DNA of 64,000 bases from Pseudomonas sp. DC1.2 (lineage in GTDB: Bacteria > Pseudomonadota > Gammaproteobacteria > Pseudomonadales > Pseudomonadaceae). How positions within the stretch are numbered: the first letter of the stretch is position 1; the number at the start of each line of letters is the position of its first letter. A model generated the notes under the pieces. It worked only from the letters and a program-made list of their open reading frames with translations, did no database searches and was not told the origin of the DNA. The position numbers and the translations under genes are program-made. Below, in pieces: positions 56,889 to 64,000 of the stretch. Location of the stretch: NCBI RefSeq assembly GCF_034351645.1, contig NZ_CP133782.1:749001-813000 (forward strand), in the 5' to 3' direction.

Positions 56889-57698
56889 CAAGCTATATGG
56901 TACGGCGGTTATAGAAGTTCGATACACGGTGATGATCGACTCGGTGCGGAAGTTCGGTACGGGCAGAACTCGGCCAAGCTGCAGTCAGATCAAGGATCTC
57001 TTCGGACTGTTAATATAAGCACAAATTAGAGTTAGTATTTTATATTTTATGTTTTTTGAAAAGCAGGGAGCTTCTATGTCGTTCGATGCGTTTATGCCTG
57101 CATATATCGTCACTGTCTTTCCCATTCCGTGAGGTGTAAGTGAAAGAGTATAATAGTCTTATCACCTGTATGCTTGATCTAAGTACGGCTATAGGTCCGA
57201 TTTGTCAACCCGAGCAAAAGTTTGATTTGGTCTGTTCGTAGAATATCTAAGCAGATTGGAGAGATATCATGCCGGAGTGCTTGACGGCTGGTGATTGGTG
57301 AAGGAGTCGGTTGCATCTCGGGGACGGTCGTAAATCGTTTCCGCGACTAGATGGTAATACCTTGAACTGCGTGGCCTTTGGCTACGCAAAAATCGTTGAG
57401 GTGCGGGAATTATAAGAGCGTAAGCGACAGATATATATGAAAAAATATCCAGTCTTTCCTACCGTCAAGCGGCGAGAAACTAAGAGATTACAAGTTTGCT
57501 CGCAAAGTGCAGCGTTCCTGATCAGGATCGGAATCTTTCAGGACGTAGTGCCATGATGGATAAGCGAGGGGAGGGGGTTCAGATTATCTTAGACAGTAGT
57601 GAGCGCTTGTCTGGTATTCGTCCGATATATAGGCTCGTAGATGAGTCTGAATTACTATTAATAATTAATTCCGCTGTTGTTGATGTTGTAGTGGTCAA
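56889..57698. other. AT-rich, gene-poor stretch
   Basis: This 810-bp stretch is AT-rich and without supported genes; ORF 57496-57702 is possible but weak. It separates the hydrolase from a block of IS and phage remnants and looks like foreign debris. Confidence 0.35.
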
Positions 57699-58207
57699 CT
57701 AATCCCGGACACGACGTTAAGTTTTTCTTCGGCCCGAGCTGGCGCCAGCCCACCGTTGAATTGATGGGATCGAATCCAGTTGTAGCGATGCATCAAGAAT
57801 TGACTGATATCGCGCTGGGCTTCTTGAGCCGTTCGGTAACCCGTGGTCGGTATCCACATCGAACTCTCGATTCAAGATGTTCGGGATATCCAACCGTTCA
57901 ACCGTCGCTCGTTTATAGGCATGTGATCCGGGCTGTTTACTGACGAGGTCAAGCTCGCGCATTAGGCTGCGCACTTTGAATCGTCCGAGCTGCTCACCGT
58001 CTTCGCGCAGCATCGACAAGATGCTGCGGCTACCCGCAGCACTGCGACTTTGCGTGAACAGTTCATTGACCCGACTGCGCAGCCGAAGCCGCTCAACGTC
58101 CGGAGTCCGGCGCCTGAGACGTTGGGCGTAATAACACGAGCGAGTGACTTCAAACACCTTGTACAGCCAATCAACCGTAAGCGCTCCATGAACCCCACCA
58201 GACTCAA
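57699..58207 (-). pseudogene. IS3-family OrfB transposase remnant with internal deletion
   Basis: The minus strand gives an N-terminal part (ARRRTPDVERLRLRSRVNELFT-like, SAAGSRSILSMLREDGEQLG, KQPGSHAYKRATVERLDIPN) and then, in another frame, the C-terminal end TAQEAQRDISQFLMHRYNWI, SHQFNGGLAPARAEEK and VVSGIS. The DDE core between them is deleted. It is an inactive fragment that overlies the phage remnant region. Confidence 0.8.
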
Positions 58208-58221
58208 GGTGGATGACGCGC

Positions 58222-58380
58222 TTAGCTAGGTGAGACCGGCGAGCAGTTCCAAGGCCACAAGGCTTCGTAATCCTCTACTGCTGTCGCCATTGGCAGACGT
58301 TCTAGTGCGTGGCGCAGCCACGCATAAGGCTCCTGGCCGTTGGCTTTGGCAGTCTCGACCAGGCTAGCGGTACTGACAAA
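58222..58380 (-). pseudogene. IS66-family TnpC remnant (C-terminal end)
   Basis: The minus strand reads SLVETAKANGQEPYAWLRHA, LERLPMATAVEDYEALWPWN and NCSPVSPS, the typical C-terminus of IS66 transposases. The sequence to the right (58385 on) is a phage tail fibre gene on the plus strand, so the IS broke it. Only the last 53 codons remain. Confidence 0.78.
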
Positions 58381-58998
58381 ATCAAATTCCACACCCATCT
58401 TCGCGCAGAGGGTTATCCGTTCCTGGTGCTGATGGGCGCCGGGGATTGGTGGCATTTGCGCAGTGACGGCGCTGGCGGGTGGCTTCCTGTAGGGAGGTTC
58501 GACAGCACGGCCTTGGGGCGTCCAGTCTTTGAAACCACCGTCATATTCAGTCCTGTGGGATACGGTGCGCTGAGTAGTTCGGTTTTTCAGCGCGCTGAAT
58601 GGCCATGGCTGTGGGATCACGCCCAGCAATCAGGAATGTTGACTACTGAATCTGGCCGGGTAGGCGCTGAAGGTGGTTGGACCGCCGGGGACGGAGTCGC
58701 GACGTTTAGAGGGCCGGAGGCGCGAGGCGAGTTCCTGCGGGTCTTGTCCGAAACCCGACCAAGTGTTGACGTGAGCCGAGTGGCAGGCAGCTCTCAGGCT
58801 GCAACCAGGGTCGCCAGTTCGCCCAGTCAGACCGGCACCTCCTTACCATCCAGTAACCAGTTGGAGGAGTCCGAGGACCCTCCTATTTTGCTGGGCTCCA
58901 TGTATGTGACACCCACTACATCGTCAATTTCGGCGATTACTGCCTATAGAGTTCGTGCCCGCAACATTGCATACCCTGGCCGAATCAAACTCATCTGA
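58381..58998 (+). pseudogene. Phage tail fibre protein, C-terminal part (5'-truncated)
   Basis: The frame entering from the IS66 scar codes for about 205 residues with the collar-domain repeats: GWTAGDGVATFRGPEARGEF, LRVLSETRPSVDVSRVAGSS and the final YRVRARNIAYPGRIKLI. The N-terminal part is missing. The next gene, 9 bases downstream, is its assembly chaperone. This is the host-recognition end of a tailed phage or tailocin. Confidence 0.78.
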
Positions 58999-59007
58999 GG
59001 GATACCC

Positions 59008-59559
59008 ATGCCTAGTTACCTTATTGACACCAATCAGGCTCTGAGCGGGCCTGTGGAGCTCCCGATAGTTCCTGGCTTGGGGCGTTTACTGCCTGGGAAT
59101 GCCGTGGAACTCGCCGATGAACTGCAAGACCCTGCTGTCGGGCACGCATGGGCCTTGGTGGACGGCGCGCCGCTGCAACTTCAAGACTTCCGGGGAACGG
59201 TATATCGGACGAATACAGGGGCTGCCTTGATCTGGAATGAACTCGGCGAGCTACCGCAGGGACTGACCACAAGCGAGCGGCCTGGACCCTATCACCTATG
59301 GGTAAAGGGGAAATGGATGCTGGACGCGTCCGCTGAGACCGCTGGTCTGGCCAAGCAGGCATTGGAACAGCGTACAGCCCTCATGGTGCAGGCGACCGTC
59401 GCCATCGCGCCGCTGCTGGATGCAGTGGAGCTGGACATGGCTACGGAAGAGGAACGGACGCGGTACGAGGCGTGGCGACGCTATCGGGTGCTGCTTAATC
59501 GAGTAGAACTTCAGGACGGGTTCCCACGGGCCATTGAGTGGCCCGTGATTCCCGCTTAG
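59008..59559 (+). CDS. Tail fibre assembly protein (Tfa-like)
   Basis: This 183-residue protein starts MPSYLIDTNQALSGPVELPI and has the Tfa C-terminal pattern (AIAPLLDAVELDMATEEERT, RYEAWRRYRVLLNRVELQDG, WPVIPA). It is the usual chaperone partner of the fibre just upstream. It is intact while the fibre is not. Confidence 0.82.
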   Translation: MPSYLIDTNQALSGPVELPIVPGLGRLLPGNAVELADELQDPAVGHAWALVDGAPLQLQDFRGTVYRTNTGAALIWNELGELPQGLTTSERPGPYHLWVKGKWMLDASAETAGLAKQALEQRTALMVQATVAIAPLLDAVELDMATEEERTRYEAWRRYRVLLNRVELQDGFPRAIEWPVIPA

Positions 59560-59698
59560 GCGTGGTGCCAACCAAATCGCGAAAATGAAGCGGCTCAAAC
59601 CGCGCCATGAATGCCAAACATCCCGCTAGACGGTGCCAAATACGGCGCGCGCTTACAGTAGTTTGAGCGCGCATGAGAAGTACTCCATGACACCTTTT

Positions 59699-59736
59699 GG
59701 TATTCCCAAGATTAGCGCCGGGTAGCCGGGAATACC
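59699..59736. repeat. Inverted repeat between phage remnant and ssrA
   Basis: GGTATTCCC (59699-59707) and GGGAATACC (59728-59736) form a perfect 9-bp inverted repeat in the non-coding part between the tail fibre genes and the ssrA 3' end; a GGGATACC follows. It could be integrase arm-type sites of a lost ssrA-specific element. Confidence 0.4.
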
Positions 59737-59823
59737 ACCTGGGATACCAAGCTGTCTGGAACTCCAAAAACCTCGTTGGCCCCCAGAAGCGCTGGAAACC
59801 CTTGATTTCACTGGATTTCAGGC

Positions 59824-59852
59824 ACAAAAAAAGACGCCCGTGGACGTCTTTA
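59824..59852 (-). terminator. Terminator of ssrA
   Basis: On the minus strand AAAGACGTCC-ACG-GGCGTCTTT is followed by TTTTTTT, 11 bases after the CCA end of ssrA. Confidence 0.88.
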
Positions 59853-59862
59853 GATGATGAAG

Positions 59863-60256
59863 TGGTGGAGCCGGGGGGATTTGAACCCCCGTCCGCCAGT
59901 ACTCCGCTGTCGGTACTACATGCGTAGCCGTGTCTATTAAGTTAACCCTCAGCGACCCGACTGGCAGGGTGCATTGGGCGAGTTGTGTAAGTTTTAGCCG
60001 CTTCGTCCACAACGTACTGCACGGCGATTCTGTTCTATATGACAATCACTTTGGGTTTACAGACATCCCCTGATGATTGCTGGACCCGAAGGTACCAGGA
60101 GGGAAGGGCTAAGGCTGCTTACGCAGCGAGAGCGTATTCCCCGTAGGTTTCGTCATTGGCAACTATAAGAAGTTGCAACAGTGGATTTACGAGTTCTGTT
60201 ACCAACTCGGCATGCACCTAAAGTTTCGCAACCGGCGTCGAATCCTAAACGGCCCC
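59863..60256 (-). ncRNA. ssrA: Transfer-messenger RNA
   Basis: The minus strand begins GGGGCCGTTTAGGATTCGAC and ends with a T-arm and acceptor GGGTTCAAATCCC, CGGCTCCACCA; the first 7 and last 7 bases before ACCA pair. The tag ORF (60160-60119) reads GCC AAT GAC GAA ... GCG TAA and encodes ANDETYGEYALAA. tmRNA rescues stalled ribosomes with SmpB. Its length of 394 nt is normal for Pseudomonas. The 3' end is a common prophage attachment site, and a phage remnant lies next to it. Confidence 0.96.
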
Positions 60257-60351
60257 GAGCCCATTGCTCTGTACATCTTGATGAGCAACAAGCCTGCGCA
60301 GTGTACGCCAACTGGGCTCAGAAGGCCAACGGGAAGGTTGGCCATTGCTCA

Positions 60352-60618
60352 TTACTGATGCAATTGGTCGGCGAGGGACAGCGCCTGAGTGGCATCACTG
60401 ACGCATTTGTCGTTGTCATGTTTAGCCGCGGCAGCCTCAGCACTGGCCTGCATACGCTTGACCTCCATGGTGATGTTGTCTGATGTGGCGGGCAGTGAAG
60501 AGACCTTATTTCGTAGCTCTTGCACTTTGGCAGTGCAGAGGTTGTTGTCTGCAGCAAACACGGGAGAAGCCAACAGTGCAGCGCAAATGAACAGGCCACC
60601 AAGTGCGGTACGTTCCAT
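60352..60618 (-). CDS. Small periplasmic hypothetical protein
   Basis: This 88-residue protein has a signal peptide (MERTALGGLFICAALLASPV, cut after FAA) and a helical mature part DNNLCTAKVQELRNKVSSLP, with two cysteines that could form one disulphide. GGAGATACTC precedes the ATG at 60618. Function unknown. Confidence 0.68.
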   Translation of the reverse strand: MERTALGGLFICAALLASPVFAADNNLCTAKVQELRNKVSSLPATSDNITMEVKRMQASAEAAAAKHDNDKCVSDATQALSLADQLHQ

Positions 60619-60769
60619 GAGTATCTCCTTGAGCGAAGGGGCTCTGCGCTGCCGAATGGGCGGGCGGCGCTGCCGAGATTGGTAATGAGTGACTTGAAAC
60701 CGGTTGAATTAAATGACTACGGCGATGCACAGGAATTCGGTTGTTTTTTTAAAGGGCGATGAAATCGCC

Positions 60770-63580
60770 TTACACCAATCTGGCTTGAGTGACTCTGTCC
60801 ACCAGATAGACCAGCCCATGGTAATCAATCCCACCGTGCAGCGTCAGACCGATCTCACAGGTTCGGCTGGTGGAAATCCCTTCACTGCATTGCTGCACCG
60901 CATTCTTTAGCGTTCGCAGTGAATGTGCATTCAACTCCGGGGTCGAGAACCCCTTGTCGCCGGCGAATCCGCAGCAATGGATTCCCTCAGGAATCACCAC
61001 GGTTTTGCTGCACTTACGCGCGAGGTCGATCAGCGCCTGGCTCTCTCCGAGGTGTTGAGTGCTGCACGTGACATGCACGGCGATGGGGGCTTCCTGCGGT
61101 ATGAAATCCAGCCGATCCATCAAATATGTTCGGATAAAACGCACCGGGTCGTATACGTCCAGTCGAACGTCACCCAGGTCCTGAACCAAGCGCAAGGTGC
61201 AGGGGCTGGTGTCGCAATAAATCGGGTCGAGGCCGCCACGACTGGCGTGCAGCAAGGCGCCAATCAGTTCCTGGCGTTTGTGTTCGGCCTGTTCGGGGTA
61301 GCCCTTGGAGGCGAAGGGCTGACCACAGCAGAGGTTGTCTTGATTGTCTGGAAAGACTACCTGGTAACCGGCCTTTTCCAGCAGCCCACGGGTTTTATCG
61401 TACAGCGAGCTTTGCTCTTTATCGTCCGCCGCGGGGCCCATGACCCGCGAGACGCAGGCCGCGAGGTACACCACCCTGGGGCGTTCGTCTGACACGCTTG
61501 GGCTGAAGCGAATGGCTTTTTCCGGCTGCGGCATGGCATGGGTCCATTGCGGGACCTGTCCCTTGGACAACCGCGTCAGCGTTGCCGAGAGTCTCGCCAA
61601 GCGCGGGGCCCCCAGCAGCATCCGTGCCCCGTTGGCGACATGCAGGGTGAAGCGAGCCCCTTGCAGTGCAGTGGCGAAATTTCCCTCAATCCAATTGGCG
61701 GTTTTCGTGTGAGTCGCCTTACGGCTCCGGAGCTTTTTCACCAGCTCTCCGGTGTTGATGCCTACGGGGCAACGTTGCGCACACAGACCCGTGGCGGCGC
61801 AGGTGTCGATGCCTTGGTATTCATAAGCGGCTTCAAGTTCAGCCGTGTCGATGCCTGCGCGTTTTTTGGCCTGAATGTCACGCCAGATCACAATGCGTTG
61901 GCGCGGGCTCAGGGTCAGGTCTTTCGAGGGACAGACCGGTTCGCAGAAGCCGCACTCGATGCACTTATCCACAATCTCGTCGGCGGCGGGCAGCGGCTTC
62001 AGGTGTTTTAGGTGAATCTGCGGATCTTCGCTGAGCACCACATCCGGGTTAAGAATGCCGTTCGGGTCGAGTAGGCGCTTGAGCTGCCACATCAACTGAT
62101 AGGCCTCGCTGCCCCATTCCAGTTCGACGAAGGGCGCCATGTTGCGACCAGTGCCATGTTCTGCCTTCAGCGAGCCACCGAACTCCACGGCGACCAGTTG
62201 CGCCACGTCGTCCATGAACGCCTGGTAGCGTGCGACTTCTTGCGGGTTGTTGAAGCCTTGGGTGAAGACGAAGTGCAGATTACCTTCAAGCGCGTGTCCG
62301 AAAAGGATCGCTTCGTCGTAGTGATGTTTGTCGAACAGTTCGATCAAGCGATTCACACCGGCGGCCAGTTGTTCCACCGGGAAGGTCACGTCTTCGATGA
62401 TCACTGTGGTGCCGGTTTTACGCACGGCGCCGACGGCGGGGAAGGTGTCTTTGCGGATGGCCCAGAGCCGGGCGTTTTCCACCGGGTCTTCGGTGAAATC
62501 GACCTGTTTCTCCACCGGGAACGCGGTCAGGGACGCCATGATCTGCGCCAGTTGTTCGCGCAGTAACGTGGACGAGGCCGCGCGGGATTCGATCAATAGT
62601 GCGCAGGCATTATTCGACAGCTGCTGTACGAAATCTGGCATGCCGGGTTTGTCCTGCACCGAGCGCAGGCTGCGGCGGTCCAGCAGTTCCACGGCTGACA
62701 CCGGTTGGCTTTTCAACACGGTGACGGCGTTGCAGCAGGTCTCCACATCGCGGAATACAATCAGTGCCGTCGCTTTGTTCGGGTGGTCGATCACGGTGTT
62801 GTAAGTCACGGCGCTGATGAATCCGAGCGTGCCTTCTGAACCCACCAGCAAGTGACTCAAGATATCCACAGGCTCGTCGAAATCCACCAAGGCATTGAGC
62901 GACAGGCCCGTGGTATTTTTCAGGCGGTATTTGTGGCGGATTTTTGCGGCCAATGGGGCATTGGCACGGGTGTCTCGCCCCAGCGTCGCCAGACGTTCCA
63001 GCAGCGGGTGGTGGCTATGACGAAACGCCGCAACGCTGGCAGCGTCTTCAGTATCCAGGCAACTGCCATCGGCCAGCACCAGGCGGATACCCGCCAGTGT
63101 GTGGTAGGTGTTTTGCGCAGTGCCGCAGCACATGCCGCTGGCGTTATTGGCGACGATGCCGCCGATCTTGCAGGCATTGATCGAGGCCGGGTCGGGGCCG
63201 ATTTTGCGCCCGAACGGTGCCAGCCATGCGTTGGCTTGCGCGCCGATCACGCCGGGTTGCAGGCGAATTTGTGTGCCTTGGCCGCGGATCTCGCGACCGT
63301 TCCAGTCATCCCCCAGCACGATCAGTACGGAATCGCTGATGGCCTGCCCGGACAGACTGGTGCCGGCCGCTCGGAAAGTCACCGGGACTTGATCCCGTTG
63401 CGCCAGTTTCAAAAGGGCGATCACTTCGTCTTCGGACTCGACTCGGATCACCAGTCGCGGAATCAGGCGGTAGAAGCTGGCATCGGTGCCAAAGGCCAGC
63501 GTCGACAGCGGGTCGTCGAAACGTCGGTTTGGGGGGATCAGTTGCTGCGCATCACGCAGGAAAGCGGTGGGTAGTGTCAT
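60770..63580 (-). CDS. dld: D-lactate dehydrogenase, FAD and Fe-S type (Dld-II/LldE-like)
   Basis: This 936-residue fusion has an N-terminal FAD_binding_4 domain (VTFRAAGTSLSGQAISDSVL, CGTAQNTYHTLAGIRLVLAD), an FAD-oxidase C domain (ILFGHALEGNLHFVFTQGF), two Fe4S4 motifs (CIECGFCEPVCPSKDL and CAATGLCAQRCPVGI) and C-terminal CCG domains. It matches the large ferredoxin-type dehydrogenase of the Pseudomonas lld operon that oxidises D-lactate to pyruvate. Its start overlaps the lutC stop. Confidence 0.88.
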   Translation of the reverse strand: MTLPTAFLRDAQQLIPPNRRFDDPLSTLAFGTDASFYRLIPRLVIRVESEDEVIALLKLAQRDQVPVTFRAAGTSLSGQAISDSVLIVLGDDWNGREIRGQGTQIRLQPGVIGAQANAWLAPFGRKIGPDPASINACKIGGIVANNASGMCCGTAQNTYHTLAGIRLVLADGSCLDTEDAASVAAFRHSHHPLLERLATLGRDTRANAPLAAKIRHKYRLKNTTGLSLNALVDFDEPVDILSHLLVGSEGTLGFISAVTYNTVIDHPNKATALIVFRDVETCCNAVTVLKSQPVSAVELLDRRSLRSVQDKPGMPDFVQQLSNNACALLIESRAASSTLLREQLAQIMASLTAFPVEKQVDFTEDPVENARLWAIRKDTFPAVGAVRKTGTTVIIEDVTFPVEQLAAGVNRLIELFDKHHYDEAILFGHALEGNLHFVFTQGFNNPQEVARYQAFMDDVAQLVAVEFGGSLKAEHGTGRNMAPFVELEWGSEAYQLMWQLKRLLDPNGILNPDVVLSEDPQIHLKHLKPLPAADEIVDKCIECGFCEPVCPSKDLTLSPRQRIVIWRDIQAKKRAGIDTAELEAAYEYQGIDTCAATGLCAQRCPVGINTGELVKKLRSRKATHTKTANWIEGNFATALQGARFTLHVANGARMLLGAPRLARLSATLTRLSKGQVPQWTHAMPQPEKAIRFSPSVSDERPRVVYLAACVSRVMGPAADDKEQSSLYDKTRGLLEKAGYQVVFPDNQDNLCCGQPFASKGYPEQAEHKRQELIGALLHASRGGLDPIYCDTSPCTLRLVQDLGDVRLDVYDPVRFIRTYLMDRLDFIPQEAPIAVHVTCSTQHLGESQALIDLARKCSKTVVIPEGIHCCGFAGDKGFSTPELNAHSLRTLKNAVQQCSEGISTSRTCEIGLTLHGGIDYHGLVYLVDRVTQARLV

Positions 63581-64000
63581 TGATCCTCCAGGATCAGCAC
63601 CACCAGGTCTTTAGGGCCGTGGGCGCCGTAGGCCAGCACTTGTTCGATGTCGGCGGTCTTCGAGGGACCAGAGACCAGCAAGGCGTTGGTTGGCATGCCC
63701 TGAGCCCATTCGAATGCTTGCTGCACTTGATAGAAGTTGTCACGAATCTCACTGGCTTTGAGCAGGGCGAAATGCACTGGCGGCACAAGACTCATCAACC
63801 GCGGCTCTTCCCGCGTCGGCCAAAGAATCAGACTGCCTGTCGCGGCGATGGCTCCGAGGGTCGTGGTCAGGCTGGCCGGGGTGTCATTAAACAGCTCCGC
63901 TTTCCATTCTTCTACTGGGCGGTCGTAGGCTTTGAGCATTGGCAGGCCAGGATTTTTCGACCAGTGCTGAGTGACGCGTTGACCGTGAGGCGTGGTCGGC
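63577..64000 (-). CDS. lutC: LutC-like LUD-domain protein (C-terminal part)
   Basis: The frame runs off the window on its 5' side. Residues such as GAIAATGSLILWPTREEPRL, HFALLKASEI and LVSGPSKTADIEQVLAYGAH, with the end GPKDLVVLILED, are typical of the LUD domain of LutC, which works with LutA/LutB in L-lactate oxidation. It overlaps dld by 4 bp, so the lactate genes probably form one operon. Confidence 0.87.
   Translation of the reverse strand, partial: PTTPHGQRVTQHWSKNPGLPMLKAYDRPVEEWKAELFNDTPASLTTTLGAIAATGSLILWPTREEPRLMSLVPPVHFALLKASEIRDNFYQVQQAFEWAQGMPTNALLVSGPSKTADIEQVLAYGAHGPKDLVVLILEDQ

Noticed and set aside
1..64000. CRISPR arrays, rRNA and tRNA genes
   Set aside because: No regularly spaced repeats, and no rRNA or complete tRNA sequence, were seen apart from the tRNA-like part of ssrA.

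Overview
The window looks like chromosomal DNA of a fluorescent-group Pseudomonas. It carries recC-recB-recD, a yfiR-yfiN-yfiB signalling operon, mmsA-mmsB, a complete tryptophan-to-catechol set (kynA, kynB, kynU, antABC, antR, kynR, aroP), an Ais/ArnT-like envelope pair, Pseudomonas-type small proteins, an ssrA gene with tag ANDETYGEYALAA, and dld-lutC. Assignments rest on motifs and remembered family sequences; no database search was run.

Layout. 1-9552: recCBD (recB is frameshifted in a C8 run), then the yfiRNB operon controlling c-di-GMP. 9631-10023: scar DNA, with a 5'-truncated bacteriocin immunity gene and a displaced 3' end of a LysR gene. 10024-20662: an integrative island of about 10.6 kb inside the 3' end of the lysR gene next to mmsAB. 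A 26-bp direct repeat bounds it, and the island re-supplies the lysR 3' end. It contains a tyrosine integrase split by an IS2-like element, decayed antirepressor genes (BRO-N, KilA-N) and three cargo modules on the minus strand: a TPR/HEPN protein, a PAAR-type toxin with its candidate immunity gene, and a membrane-anchored protein of unknown function. Between them lie five or six dispersed copies of a CTCACYTA-type motif resembling promoters of T7-like Pseudomonas phages. No phage RNA polymerase gene is visible. The most interesting reading is a satellite-like or phage-responsive defence island that could be switched on by the RNA polymerase of an infecting T7-like phage.

20525-24500: lysR, mmsA, mmsB (valine/methylmalonate-semialdehyde catabolism) and a cupin. 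24801-35584: tryptophan catabolism. KynA and KynB make kynurenine, KynU gives anthranilate, AntABC makes catechol; KynR and AntR are the likely regulators, and AroP plus a second permease are the likely importers. 35848-37457: quinone reductase and LysR. 37911-43701: an unusual five-gene cluster (carbamoyltransferase, MFS exporter, HAD phosphatase, DUF218 protein, D-aminoacylase-like amidohydrolase) that may make or modify a carbamoylated small molecule.

43827-56888: ordinary accessory genes, including a glyoxalase-fold protein, an HBM-type chemoreceptor, an Ais-like phosphatase, an ArnT-like glycosyltransferase, a phosphoesterase, a GNAT, an Nramp-related transporter, a DUF2092 protein paired with a glycine-rich repeat protein, and an alpha/beta hydrolase. 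56889-59860: a second mobile scar, with AT-rich gene-poor DNA, IS3 and IS66 remnants, and a truncated phage tail fibre with its assembly chaperone, ending at the 3' end of ssrA. 60352-64000: a small periplasmic protein and the D-lactate dehydrogenase/LutC genes, the last running off the window.
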